Notes: generated by a model from the letters alone, not told the origin. DNA of 64,000 bases from Thiotrichales bacterium 19S3-11 (GCA_021713295.1 JAKJJU010000004.1:1-64000), one strand, 5' to 3'. Positions 50,511-59,815 are shown, numbered from the stretch's first letter. Made by a program: numbers and translations.

Positions 50511-51716
50511 ATGAAACAAGAAACGGCGGCTATTATGAAATCAAAACATCATCATATTATGTTTACCCTATTATTATTTATGCCTGTTATTGGTATGGCT
50601 GTTGATTTAGTTGCACCTTCGTTACCTGCAATTAGTCATAATCTTAATTTATCTGATGCATTAGTAAAGGGAGTGATTTCAATTTATTTATTAGGTTATG
50701 CCTTAGGTAATTTTTTTATTGGCTTTTTAGCCGATGCAATTGGTAGGCAAAAACTGATTAGAATTTCTATGCTTGCTTTCGCAATCTTTAGTCTATTGCC
50801 GATTATTTGGCCAGATGTTAGTGTTTTGTTATTCTCACGATTTGGTCAAGGTCTTGCAATTGGTGCTGTTGCTGTCTTAATTCGAACTATTTTTTCAGAT
50901 TTATTAGAACCTGAGCGTTTGGTTAAATTAGGCCCTGTTATGGGGGCAATGTGGGGGTTAGGGCCAGTGATAGGACCCGTTATTGGTGGCTATTTACAAT
51001 TTTACTTTAATTGGCAGGCGGGTTTTGTCTTTTTCTTATTAATTGCAATTATTTTCTTTTTGGCGATATTTGTTGTTGTGCCAGAAACCATCCAAAAGAA
51101 GCAGCCACTAAGTGTTAAGCAGATGTCTAAAAGTTTGCGTGAGATTCTCAGTCATAGCTTATTTATGGCCTTTGTTGTTTCTATGGGCATATCTTATGCA
51201 ATGATTATTACGTTTCAAACGCTGGGACCTTTCTTAATTCAGGGTGTTTTTGGTCATTCAGCGGCTTACTTTGGGCGTATTGCTTTGATTATGGGTGCTG
51301 TATTTTTGCCCGCAACATTTTTATGTCGTTATTTGTTAAAATATTATCAAGTTCGAACGTTATTTTCTGTTACCTTGCATAGTGTTAGTTTTTTATTGGC
51401 GATATTATTAATTATCAATCTATACCTACCAAATAGTTATGTGATATTACTTGCTGCTAGTCTATTAATGTTTTTTGTGTGTGGCTTTGTTTTTCCATTA
51501 TCTATGGGTAAAGGCATGTCTCTTTTTAGGCATATATCGGGTGCTGCTGCTGCGGTTATGTATCTTATTAATGTGCTTATTACGAGCTTGATCTCATTTC
51601 TCGAAAGTTTTATTAATGCAGATGTTGTTCTAGAAGTTGTCATTATTTATAGCATTTTAACCCTATTGTTGTTAGTTACCTATTGGTGGAAAATTCGCAA
51701 AAATGTTAATAGCTAA
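50511..51716 (+). CDS. MFS exporter, Bcr/CflA drug-resistance type
   Basis: This 401-residue, twelve-helix inner-membrane proton antiporter is counted from the ATG at 50511; an in-frame start at 50439 lacks support. Bcr/CflA marks are DLVAPSLPAISHNLNLSD in helix 1, the A-motif GFLADAIGRQKLI, and motif C-like GPVMGAMWGLGPVIGPVIGG in helix 5, which marks 12-helix drug exporters. Substrate unknown. It follows the ribosomal operon terminator and opens a small efflux cluster. Confidence 0.85.
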   Translation: MKQETAAIMKSKHHHIMFTLLLFMPVIGMAVDLVAPSLPAISHNLNLSDALVKGVISIYLLGYALGNFFIGFLADAIGRQKLIRISMLAFAIFSLLPIIWPDVSVLLFSRFGQGLAIGAVAVLIRTIFSDLLEPERLVKLGPVMGAMWGLGPVIGPVIGGYLQFYFNWQAGFVFFLLIAIIFFLAIFVVVPETIQKKQPLSVKQMSKSLREILSHSLFMAFVVSMGISYAMIITFQTLGPFLIQGVFGHSAAYFGRIALIMGAVFLPATFLCRYLLKYYQVRTLFSVTLHSVSFLLAILLIINLYLPNSYVILLAASLLMFFVCGFVFPLSMGKGMSLFRHISGAAAAVMYLINVLITSLISFLESFINADVVLEVVIIYSILTLLLLVTYWWKIRKNVNS

Positions 51717-51781
51717 ACTATCGATATCGTTTTATAATTTCAAACTTGATAGAAAAGATGCTGAAACTTTGTGGAGTAGTT

Positions 51782-52411
51782 GTGTTTGAAACACTCTTAA
51801 CGCTTGGGGTTTTAAATTTACTTGCTGCAATGGGGCCAGGGCCTGATTTTGCAGTAGTAATGAAAAATACCTTGTTATATGATCGTCACGGTGGAATTTT
51901 TACAGCATTAGGTATTGCTTCTGCTATATTAATTCATGTTAGTTATTGTTTATTGGGATTAGCTACTTTAATTAGTCATTCGCTATGGCTATTTGATGCA
52001 GTAGCCATATTAGGTGGTAGCTATCTAATTTATCTAGGTATCAATGCATTAAAAGAAAAAGTAGTACCAATGACTGCAACGGCCTCAGATAAATCAACTG
52101 CACGTTTATTCTCACGCTTTAATCTTTATCGAGAAGGTTTTTTAACGAATCTATTAAATCCAAAATGTATTTTATTTTTTATTGCTATGTTTACATTAGT
52201 TCCTTATCAGGACTTTGGTGTTGGCTTTGCAATTAGTATTTTGATTGAGCTGTTTTTAATTGTTTTTTTATGGTTTTGTAGCCTAAGTTTAATTTTATCT
52301 TATCCAAAATTAAAAATGAAATTAGATCGCTATACGATTTATATTGTCAAAGTCACGGGCGTTATTTTAATTCTATTAGGCTTATTTTTATTTGTAGAAA
52401 TTTTTTTATAA
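51782..52411 (+). CDS. LysE-family amino-acid exporter
   Basis: This is a membrane protein of about 209 residues with some six helices and the LysE/RhtB opening LLAAMGPGPDFAVVMKN, followed by GGIFTALGIASAILIHVSY and the NLLNPKCILFFIAMF segment. Such proteins export amino acids or their analogues. The GTG at 51782 is preferred because GGAG sits 5 bases upstream; an ATG at 51758 is the alternative. It follows the Bcr/CflA gene by about 65 bases. Confidence 0.85.
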   Translation: MFETLLTLGVLNLLAAMGPGPDFAVVMKNTLLYDRHGGIFTALGIASAILIHVSYCLLGLATLISHSLWLFDAVAILGGSYLIYLGINALKEKVVPMTATASDKSTARLFSRFNLYREGFLTNLLNPKCILFFIAMFTLVPYQDFGVGFAISILIELFLIVFLWFCSLSLILSYPKLKMKLDRYTIYIVKVTGVILILLGLFLFVEIFL

Positions 52412-52415
52412 GTGA

Positions 52416-52431
52416 AATGTAACGTTACATT
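52416..52431. repeat. 16-bp perfect palindrome downstream of the LysE gene
   Basis: AATGTAACGTTACATT at 52416-52431 reads the same on both strands. No T-run follows, so it looks more like a protein-binding site than a terminator. It overlaps the end of the start-less open frame on the minus strand. Confidence 0.45.
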
Positions 52432-52628
52432 GGAGATACGTTAATAGCTTCATGACATTTTATCGTTTCTTGATTTGATCCAAATAAGTTTAAGTAATTT
52501 TGGGTTATATCATTTGTTTTAGTTGAATTGAGTAAACTTAAGTAGTCTTCTTTATTTATCTTATGTTCTATAATAAATTTGAGATAAGTTGCATCATTTC
52601 TTTCTATTAAAATATCAATTTTGATGTG
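52425..52628 (-). pseudogene. start-less 67-codon open frame, possible gene remnant
   Basis: On the minus strand an uninterrupted frame runs from just after a TAA at 52631-52629 to a TAA at 52427-52425, without any ATG, GTG or TTG. Its product would include ERNDATYLKFIIEHKINKED and LNLFGSNQETIKCHEAINV, which looks protein-like rather than random. It begins inside the 3' end of the adjacent MFS gene in another frame. It may be the tail of a gene lost by deletion. Weak call. Confidence 0.25.
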
Positions 52629-53802
52629 TTAAAGAGCGTAGCAGTTTGAGTTCTTTAATACAGGCTAATGCGATGATAATAAAGAAAATGCCAAGTACGC
52701 TTATCATTGCTAATATAGGGTTAATGCTCAAATAGCCCATAAGGATAACCCCTAACGTTGCAGATAGCATATTGAGAAATGACATCATGCTTGAAGCATT
52801 AGCTTTATCCTCACTTGTGGTGGTTGCAAAATAAGAGGCACAGGGAAAGATTAAACCAAATGCAGTGTAACTTAGCATAATTAGGATAAAAAACCATAGT
52901 GTATTATGACTATTGGCTAATCCTAGAATTAATAGCGCGCTAAGGCACATTGTAACAAGTAGCATGCTTAGGTTAAGTAGCTTTCTTGCACCTAATTGTT
53001 TTATTAATACGGAACTTAATACACCACCTGTAAACATGCCAAAAATGCTCAGTATATTCCAGTAACCATAGATACTTGGTGATAAATGTAGTTCAGTCAT
53101 AGCAAAAATAGGGGCGCTATAGGCATAACCATAGCTAAACATACTAACACTACCTAACATTAGCGAAAAAATTACTAATGATCTATTTTTTAAAGCATTA
53201 ACATAGCCATTGACAATAGCCTTGATGTTAATAGCCTGCTGGAGTATTTTTGTCTTTTCAAATAAAAAGGTACTTAGGTAAGTGATCGCACCATGGATTA
53301 GTAAAATAATAAATAACATTTGCCAGTTAATGTATTGTGTTACAACGCCTCCAATAAGTATTGCAAGGCCCAAGCCAACCGTAAATGAAACAATGCAAAA
53401 AGATAACATCATTTTTGTTTGATCATCGTCAAGGTAAGCATGGATAAGCATAAAGGTGCAACTTAAGCCGCTGGCAGCGCCTAAGGCGCTAATAAAGCGG
53501 CCGACTAAAAGTAGGTGATAACTTAAAGTGAATGAGCCAACAAGACAAATGATGATACCAATTAGATTAACAATCAGGCCAACTCTTAGTGATTGTAAGC
53601 TTCCAAAGCGTTTCGCAATAGGGCCATAGATTAATTGGCCAATTACATAGCCAAATAAAAAAATAGAGACAACCCATCCAATTGCATGATGATCTATATT
53701 AAAGCTTTGTTGTATTTGTGTTAATGCTGGTGTAATGATGGTAGCTGAGATAGAAGCAATACAAATATAGCTTAGCAGTATAATTTTTTTATAGCATTTC
53801 AT
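52615..53802 (-). CDS. MFS exporter, Bcr/CflA type
   Basis: This 395-residue, twelve-helix protein starts at the ATG at 53802 (MKCYKKIILLSYIC), with TAGGA upstream. Helix 1 has the Bcr/CflA pattern TIITPALTQIQQSFNID and the A-motif is GPIAKRFGSLQSL, a degenerate form lacking the usual Asp. It is divergent from a LysR regulator across 116 bases, the standard arrangement for a LysR-controlled exporter. Substrate unknown. Confidence 0.83.
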   Translation of the reverse strand: MKCYKKIILLSYICIASISATIITPALTQIQQSFNIDHHAIGWVVSIFLFGYVIGQLIYGPIAKRFGSLQSLRVGLIVNLIGIIICLVGSFTLSYHLLLVGRFISALGAASGLSCTFMLIHAYLDDDQTKMMLSFCIVSFTVGLGLAILIGGVVTQYINWQMLFIILLIHGAITYLSTFLFEKTKILQQAINIKAIVNGYVNALKNRSLVIFSLMLGSVSMFSYGYAYSAPIFAMTELHLSPSIYGYWNILSIFGMFTGGVLSSVLIKQLGARKLLNLSMLLVTMCLSALLILGLANSHNTLWFFILIMLSYTAFGLIFPCASYFATTTSEDKANASSMMSFLNMLSATLGVILMGYLSINPILAMISVLGIFFIIIALACIKELKLLRSLTHQN

Positions 53803-53918
53803 TTTAGTGCATCCTATAAGGGTATTTAACAATGAGAACTAGCGTATATTGTTATTTATAAGTTTACAATATATAATATTATTAACTAATGTTAAGAAAA
53901 ACTTTACAATTAAAGACT

Positions 53919-54815
53919 ATGAAGCATCAACTACATCATATACAAGCTTTTTTGAAAGTAGCTCAATACCATAGCATGACTAAAGCTGCTCAAGCATTAA
54001 ACTTATCAAAGGCTGCCGTTAGTCAAAGCATTCGACTCTTAGAGGAAGCCTATCAAGTAGCATTATTTGTGCGTACAACAAGAGAAGTAACATTAACAGA
54101 AGAAGGCAAGGTTCTTTACCAGCAAGCAGAAGTGTTAATGCAGCAACTTAATACGATGAATGATTTAGCATTAAATTTTCAAGCTGATCCAGCAGGTCTA
54201 TTAAGAATCAGTTCTAACCCATATTTTGCAGAAGCTAATTTGGTGGCGGTTTTAGAGTGTTATTTAGCAAAATATCCTAAGGTAGATATCGAACTTTATA
54301 CAGAAGAGCGTATGCCTGATTTAGTTAAAGAGTCAATTGATATAGTTATTGGCGTAAATTTTCCAGCGCCTGATGAGATTGTAAGAAAAGCGATTGGTAA
54401 TACGCGCTATATCCTCTGTGCATCGCCACAATACTTAGATCAACATGGTATACCAAAAACGATTAAGGCGCTTGAATATCACAATTATATTCCACATTTA
54501 GGCAGGGATGAGACAACACCGTTAATTAATCTAAAAAAACATCAAGTTATGCCAAAATTTATGACAAGATTACGATTAAATGATGCTCATTTTATGAAAC
54601 AATGTGCATTGGATGGTTTAGGCATTATTCAATTGCATGACTATGTCGTACAAAAGGAGTTACAAGCAGGTACATTGGTTGAATTATTATATGATGAATT
54701 TGATGAACGTATGCCATTGTATGCTTATTTTCAACGTTATCGTTTTGTGCAACCAAAAGTTCGTCAGTTTATAAATCTTTTAGAGAAACACTTAAAACAA
54801 AAATATCAATCTTGA
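53919..54815 (+). CDS. LysR-family transcriptional regulator
   Basis: The protein is 298 residues from the ATG at 53919. The N-terminal winged helix-turn-helix is HIQAFLKVAQYHSMTKAAQA, then LNLSKAAVSQSIRLLEEAYQ; the rest is a periplasmic-binding-protein-like effector domain. It is likely to control the divergent MFS exporter and itself from the shared 53803-53918 region. The effector is unknown. Confidence 0.9.
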   Translation: MKHQLHHIQAFLKVAQYHSMTKAAQALNLSKAAVSQSIRLLEEAYQVALFVRTTREVTLTEEGKVLYQQAEVLMQQLNTMNDLALNFQADPAGLLRISSNPYFAEANLVAVLECYLAKYPKVDIELYTEERMPDLVKESIDIVIGVNFPAPDEIVRKAIGNTRYILCASPQYLDQHGIPKTIKALEYHNYIPHLGRDETTPLINLKKHQVMPKFMTRLRLNDAHFMKQCALDGLGIIQLHDYVVQKELQAGTLVELLYDEFDERMPLYAYFQRYRFVQPKVRQFINLLEKHLKQKYQS

Positions 54816-55283
54816 TTGGTTAAACATTTATTTGATATAACTGTAGTTGTTAATTTTGCTTATTTTGTGATGGCGATGATTATTAATATAAAGTTTTCGA
54901 AAATGCTTTGTATGATCCAGTTGGTTTGCTATCTTATTGGCGTATTCTCAACGGTCATCATAGCGATAAATCTATGGTATAAACTCTTTTTACTATTGAT
55001 TATTACAGTGATGCTTTTAATTTTTTTTATAAAAAAATATCTCAAATTAGGTCATGACTCTATTAGCTCTCTAGTTATAAAGGATCAACAGTATCAAATT
55101 CAGCTACATAATAGACAAAGCTATCAAGTTAAGTTATTACCAAGCAGTATGATCAGTCGTTTTTATATTGCGATTGATTTAGAAGTTACCGGTTTAAATA
55201 AAGTCTATCGCTTGTTTATTTTAAGAGATATGCTAGCATCTGAAGCAGAATTTCGCTTATTGGCAAGATCACTTAAGTTATAG
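54816..55283 (+). CDS. YgfX-like membrane protein
   Basis: This 155-residue protein starts with TTG immediately after the LysR stop, so it is coupled to it. Two or three membrane helices fill residues 8-72, and a soluble C-terminal part has FYIAIDLEVTGLNKVYRLFI, then RDMLASEAEFRLLARSL, which matches the YgfX/CptA pattern (W/I-x-D-x-L-x-x-x-E-F-R-x-L). In E. coli ygfX is paired with sdhE; no sdhE lies here. YgfX has been reported both as an inhibitor of cell-shape proteins and as an SdhE partner. The family assignment is moderate. Confidence 0.55.
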   Translation: MVKHLFDITVVVNFAYFVMAMIINIKFSKMLCMIQLVCYLIGVFSTVIIAINLWYKLFLLLIITVMLLIFFIKKYLKLGHDSISSLVIKDQQYQIQLHNRQSYQVKLLPSSMISRFYIAIDLEVTGLNKVYRLFILRDMLASEAEFRLLARSLKL

Positions 55284-55329
55284 GAAAGTTACTAGAATTG
55301 ATAATTAATTGAATAATAACAAGCCAGAT

Positions 55330-55848
55330 TTAACGTTTTTCATTTTTTCCTTTATGCAAGTTTTGCCAAGATTTTTGCCAAAGCTCGATATTTTTTTGCG
55401 CTAAATTTTGTAAATAATTAATTGGATTAAGCTCATTCGTAGTTTGGTTAAGTGGGTTCGTTGCATCTAGCATGGTAGAGACTTTATCTTGAATTGATTT
55501 TTGATGATATAAGAATAATTCGATAGATTCATCAAAATAGTTAGTGAGCATATCTTGCATGCTATTACCATATGAACGAATGATCTGTTGTAGAAAATCA
55601 TTATTAAACATAGGCTTGTCACTTGACTCCTCTTGTTCATTAATAATTTGCATTAAGACAGTGCGTGTAATATCTTCCTTGCTTTTGCTATCAACAATGG
55701 CAAAATCTTCACACTCTAATACTAAGGCTTTGACATCATCTAAGGTGATATAGCTTGAAATTGCAGTGTCATAAAGTCTACGGTTTGGGTATTTTTTTAT
55801 AACCCTTTCTTTAGATTGAGCATTTTTTTCATTCGTTGATCCTGCCAT
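55330..55848 (-). CDS. phaR: polyhydroxyalkanoate synthesis regulator PhaR
   Basis: This 172-residue protein has the PhaR DNA-binding N-terminus VIKKYPNRRLYDTAISSYIT, then LDDVKALVLECEDFAIVDSKS, and a second PHB-accumulation regulatory segment around TRTVLMQIINEQEE. PhaR represses phasin and synthase genes until bound to PHA granules. The start is supported by AAGGAG upstream. No phaC, phaA or phasin gene is in the window. It stands alone between ygfX and the Nif3 gene. Confidence 0.88.
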   Translation of the reverse strand: MAGSTNEKNAQSKERVIKKYPNRRLYDTAISSYITLDDVKALVLECEDFAIVDSKSKEDITRTVLMQIINEQEESSDKPMFNNDFLQQIIRSYGNSMQDMLTNYFDESIELFLYHQKSIQDKVSTMLDATNPLNQTTNELNPINYLQNLAQKNIELWQKSWQNLHKGKNEKR

Positions 55849-55930
55849 AATAAAGCTCCTTAAAATTTAGTTTGCATTAAATACGATGCTGCGTTGATTC
55901 TAACACATTACTAATTTTTGTGCAAAGCAA

Positions 55931-56701
55931 TCACGCTGGGTTTTCTATGTCTATAAATATATGGTTTACATCAAAATATTGTGCAATATGATTGCCTAAA
56001 GATTCGACGCCATAGCGTTCAGTGGCATGGTGGCCAGCAGCAATATAATGTATGCCTAACTCTTTAGCAAGGTGGGTTGTCCTTTCAGAGATTTCACCGC
56101 TAATATAGGCATCTAAGCGTGCCTCTTTAGCTTGAGAAATAAAATCTTGCGCTCCCCCTGTGCAAATACCAACGGTTTTAATTGTATTGGGAATATGTTC
56201 AGATTGAATAATAATCGGTTTGCGCGAAAGGATTGATGCTATGTGTTCGCTAAAGTGATCTAAGGTCGTTGCTATTTCAAGTTCAGTGGTAATCCCTAGT
56301 GCAACTTGTGTAAGGGTATCAAACTTACCTGTAATTTTAAGGCCTAGTTTATCTGCTAATTGCACGTTGTTACCATAAACTGGATGAATATCTAGTGGTA
56401 AATGATAGGCATATAAACTGATATTATGTTTAATTAACTTTTCAATACGCTTAAATTTCCAACTGGTAATTGTTTGAGGTTCACCTTTAAAAAACAACCC
56501 ATGGTGAACAATAATTGCGTCAGCTTGTTGCTTAATTGCCTCATCAATTAGACTTTCTGAGGCTGTAACACCTGAAATAAGTTTACTAATTGTTTTATTA
56601 TGGCTATCAATTTGTAAGCCATTTGGACAGTAGTCTTTTATGGGTTGGCTTTCAAGCAATGTATCTAAGTATTTTGTAAGTTCAAATTGCGTAACAGACA
56701 T
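55931..56701 (-). CDS. Nif3-like dinuclear metal-centre protein
   Basis: This 256-residue member of the Nif3/YbgI family forms a hexameric toroid with a two-metal site. Ligand motifs are ADAIIVHHGLFFKGEP in the first half and AAGHHATERYGVESLG near the end; CTGGAQDFI is in between. It is often annotated GTP cyclohydrolase 1 type 2 homologue, but no in vivo reaction is settled. It is a probable single gene, 62 bases from the LbtU-like gene on the same strand. Confidence 0.9.
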   Translation of the reverse strand: MSVTQFELTKYLDTLLESQPIKDYCPNGLQIDSHNKTISKLISGVTASESLIDEAIKQQADAIIVHHGLFFKGEPQTITSWKFKRIEKLIKHNISLYAYHLPLDIHPVYGNNVQLADKLGLKITGKFDTLTQVALGITTELEIATTLDHFSEHIASILSRKPIIIQSEHIPNTIKTVGICTGGAQDFISQAKEARLDAYISGEISERTTHLAKELGIHYIAAGHHATERYGVESLGNHIAQYFDVNHIFIDIENPA

Positions 56702-56763
56702 GATAAAAATACCTTTAAGATGAAGTTAGTTGATGGTGTTTCATTATAGTATAAGTCGTTATT

Positions 56764-58062
56764 TTAGAAGTACATAATGGTATCAAAAGTAATGGTGTTA
56801 TTTTCTTGATTATCATAAGTTTTAATCCAAGCGTATTCTAAACTTAATATGACAGAATCTAGAACATTTCTAGAAACAAAAACATAGAATTGTTGATGAG
56901 GTCCAATAATAGAGAGCGGTTCTCCTGCGCTTGAAGCCATGGGAAAGTAGACACCACTCATGTTATAACTCTGAGCATAGGAGGCTGAAAATGTTGTTTC
57001 TTTACCTAAAATCTCTGGCGCATAAACACCTTGAATATACCAAACACCAGATAAGCCATTCTCATCAAGTGCTGTGTTATTTCTAAGTGTCGACTCCCAA
57101 CCTGAATAGACAGTAAATTCTTTCCAAGCTATATTGCCTTCAACATTAACAGCCGGAGTGCGGCTTGTATCAGCATTATCTGTAGCGGCAATACCCATCC
57201 CTGTGCCATTAATGTCGTTAACATAGCCAATATTACCACCTAGGGTCCATTTTGTATCAGGTATGTCATAGCTATAGAATGAATCGACTAAGAAGGTGCT
57301 ATGATTGGCTGATGGACTAATATAAGTGAAGTTTGTAATAAAGTTACCTTCATTGTAGCCTAAAGTAATGTTATTAATATAGCCAGGACGAAATAAGCCT
57401 TGTTCAATTGATGCAGCCCATGGTGCGCCTGGCAATGTACCAAACATTGGTCTGCCTTTACCCATTGTCGCAAAAAATGGACTTTTATCGAGGTTACCTA
57501 AGGTTACAAATGCACTTTCAGCATCTGTTTCTATGCCGTTACTGTCCTGATACGTAATGGTTTCAAAATAGATTTGCAACCACTGCCCTAAGTTATATAG
57601 TAAATCAAGATTAGCACCGGTTAAGTATGTGCCAGAGCCATTTTCAATGGTTGTAAGGCCATCATCTTGATTGACAACGGTCATCTTATCACCCCACCAG
57701 ATTTGAGTATCTGTTTCAATCTCACCTCCTAAAACCATAGCATTATTACCAAATTTGTTGCGTACTTGTAATAAGCTTAGTGCTCGAGTAGAAGAAGATA
57801 GTCCTTCTAGATAAGTATGTTCTACATTATTATCTAGATAAATGGTACTTCTAAGTGTTTTATTAGCTAACGTAAATGGTGCGGCTTTGGATTGCGTAGG
57901 TGGGTTTAATTGTGCTTGTAATTCATCAACTTCTGTTTGTAATTGCTGTAGTTTTGCCAGCTGTATTTGTGACTCTTTGCTGTTATTTGTTTGATCGGCT
58001 GCATAAGCATAACCAGAAGTTAATGTTGTTAAGATGCCCATAAGCATAAGTTGTTTAATCAC
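56764..58062 (-). CDS. outer-membrane beta-barrel of the LbtU/FslE (DUF3573) type
   Basis: The 432-residue protein begins at a GTG with AAGGAG 8 bases upstream. It has a 21-residue signal peptide (ending SGYAYA), then a short coiled coil (about 35-52, KLQQLQTEVDELQAQL) and a long beta-rich barrel ending in an aromatic residue (DTIMYF), as outer-membrane proteins do for BamA recognition. The N-terminal coiled coil plus barrel is the plan of Legionella LbtU and Francisella FslE/FupA proteins that take up siderophores or iron. Iron uptake is inferred; I see no clear Fur box upstream. A LysR gene lies upstream on the same strand. Confidence 0.65.
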   Translation of the reverse strand: MIKQLMLMGILTTLTSGYAYAADQTNNSKESQIQLAKLQQLQTEVDELQAQLNPPTQSKAAPFTLANKTLRSTIYLDNNVEHTYLEGLSSSTRALSLLQVRNKFGNNAMVLGGEIETDTQIWWGDKMTVVNQDDGLTTIENGSGTYLTGANLDLLYNLGQWLQIYFETITYQDSNGIETDAESAFVTLGNLDKSPFFATMGKGRPMFGTLPGAPWAASIEQGLFRPGYINNITLGYNEGNFITNFTYISPSANHSTFLVDSFYSYDIPDTKWTLGGNIGYVNDINGTGMGIAATDNADTSRTPAVNVEGNIAWKEFTVYSGWESTLRNNTALDENGLSGVWYIQGVYAPEILGKETTFSASYAQSYNMSGVYFPMASSAGEPLSIIGPHQQFYVFVSRNVLDSVILSLEYAWIKTYDNQENNTITFDTIMYF

Positions 58063-58198
58063 TCTTGCACTCCTTGATATTTAGATATCGATCAATCCGT
58101 AGATAATTTAGTTAATAGTCTGAGCTAAATTTTCCTAAGAATCCAAAGAAAACTCTATGAAATTACAATAATTGATACTACAAAGATTATCAACTCAT

Positions 58199-59086
58199 TT
58201 AGATAATTTTTGATTGATCAAAATTATCAACTAATTGCAACAACCAGTCTTTTACTTTTCTAGCATTTGTAGAGGGGATTCTTTGAGGACTATAGTGAAG
58301 GTAGAATGCATTGCCCGTTGCAACAGCATTGCCAATGACCTTAATCGATTTATTTTCGATTTCTTGATAGACAAGTGGTAGGTGTGTCACTAATATACCA
58401 GCGTTATTTTTGACCGCTTCTATTGCTTGGATTGTATTAGATAAAACCAGTGTGTTTTTAGGCGGCTGTATTTTGTTATGTTGGCAAAAAGTTTGCCAGT
58501 CTGAAGTTCTCATTGGGTGGGCGACACTAATCGCAGTATAGTTTTTAATTGCACTAGCAATATTTTTTTGGTTTATTTTAGGTGAGGCAATTAAAATAAG
58601 TTTATCTAACCAAAGCAGTTGGTGTGGGTTATCTATTGTATGTTTTTCAGGAATGATTGAAATATCTGGCAACATTTGACTTTGTTCGGATAACGCATTG
58701 ACATTCGTTGAAATAATAAGCTCAATTTCAGGGTGCTCTAATTGTAGTTTGGGTAAATTTGGGATTAACCACTGCATGGCTAATGTGGTGGCAACTTCCA
58801 AATGAACAACGTTTGACTTTGTAGGTTTAAGTGCTTCTGTTGCTGATGAAATCATTTTAAGTGCTTCATGAATACTTTCGTAGAAGCGCTTTCCTTGTGG
58901 GGTTAGACTAACAGATTTGTTATTTCGTTTAATTAGGAAACACCCTAAGTAGTTTTCAAGAATTTTAATTTGTTGACTAACAGCGCTTGGCGTAATATTA
59001 AGTTCTTCAGCTGCTCTGGCAAAGTGCAAGGCTCTAGCAACGGCATCAAAAATAATTAATGATTTCAGAGGGGGAAGTTTAAACAT
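58199..59086 (-). CDS. LysR-family transcriptional regulator (GcvA-like)
   Basis: This 295-residue protein has the N-terminal HTH HFARAAEELNITPSAVSQQI and the GcvA-group opening LPPLKSLIIFDAVARALHF. The effector domain follows. It is divergent from the isochorismatase-fold gene across 156 bases and is likely to control it; the LbtU-like gene lies 136 bases downstream in the same direction. The ligand is unknown. Confidence 0.88.
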   Translation of the reverse strand: MFKLPPLKSLIIFDAVARALHFARAAEELNITPSAVSQQIKILENYLGCFLIKRNNKSVSLTPQGKRFYESIHEALKMISSATEALKPTKSNVVHLEVATTLAMQWLIPNLPKLQLEHPEIELIISTNVNALSEQSQMLPDISIIPEKHTIDNPHQLLWLDKLILIASPKINQKNIASAIKNYTAISVAHPMRTSDWQTFCQHNKIQPPKNTLVLSNTIQAIEAVKNNAGILVTHLPLVYQEIENKSIKVIGNAVATGNAFYLHYSPQRIPSTNARKVKDWLLQLVDNFDQSKII

Positions 59087-59242
59087 GTTAAGTATTCCTA
59101 ATCATTCGTGTAGCTATAAATGATTTACGATTACAGAATAATTTAGTAGATTTATCATAAAAGTAAAGTTATTTAAGCAGATATTACAGGCAGTAGAATT
59201 GTATTATTTGTAAGCATTTAATTCAAAGATAGGAGTTTTAAA

Positions 59243-59815
59243 ATGAAAAATACCCTAGTTTTAACATTAGATTATATTAATGATATAGTTAATGAGAACG
59301 GTAAAATTGCGCGCTATGCTGATAGAATCACGACCTATCAGGTACTTGAGAATGCAAATAAAGTGCTTAAGTGGGCTAGAGATAACTCTATGGCGATAGC
59401 CCATGTAAAAGTCGGCTTTAGTCCGAATTATCTTGAATGTCCTAAAAATTCGCCCATGTTTTCAAAATCTGCTGAATTTGGTGCTTTAAAACTAGGCACT
59501 TGGGGCTGTGACTTTGATAAAAGATTAAATGTAGAAGAAAATGATTTTGTAATTATAAAACATAGGGTTAGTGCATTTTATAATACAGATTTAGGTGTGC
59601 TTTTGAGCGCTTTAAAAATTGAAAAAATTATTATGCTAGGTGTTGCAACTAATTATGCAATTGATCATAGTGCTCGTGATGCACACGATCGTGACTACGA
59701 AGTTGTGGTGGTAACCGATGCTTCTCAGGCGCACAGTGATCAAGCACATGAGGCTTCATTAGAATCAATTGGACGTTTTAGTCAGCTAATTAAAGTAGAT
59801 GATTTAATAAGTTAG
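59243..59815 (+). CDS. isochorismatase-fold hydrolase-like protein lacking the usual Cys
   Basis: This 190-residue protein has the isochorismatase fold. The conserved Asp is in LTLDYINDIV and the Lys in VIIKHRVSAFYNT. Where cysteine hydrolases of the family have the nucleophile (GVATDxCV), this one reads GVATNYAIDHSARDAHDRDY, with Ala in place of Cys. Pyrazinamidase or nicotinamidase chemistry is therefore not expected. True isochorismatases such as EntB also lack the Cys at this place, so a vinyl-ether hydrolase or an inactive homologue are both possible. AGGAG precedes the ATG. It is divergent from a LysR gene. Confidence 0.8.
   Translation: MKNTLVLTLDYINDIVNENGKIARYADRITTYQVLENANKVLKWARDNSMAIAHVKVGFSPNYLECPKNSPMFSKSAEFGALKLGTWGCDFDKRLNVEENDFVIIKHRVSAFYNTDLGVLLSALKIEKIIMLGVATNYAIDHSARDAHDRDYEVVVVTDASQAHSDQAHEASLESIGRFSQLIKVDDLIS

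Noticed and set aside
58063-58198. Fur-box-like GATAAT stretch upstream of the LbtU-like gene
   Set aside because: Only about half the positions match the 19-base consensus, which is close to chance in AT-rich DNA.
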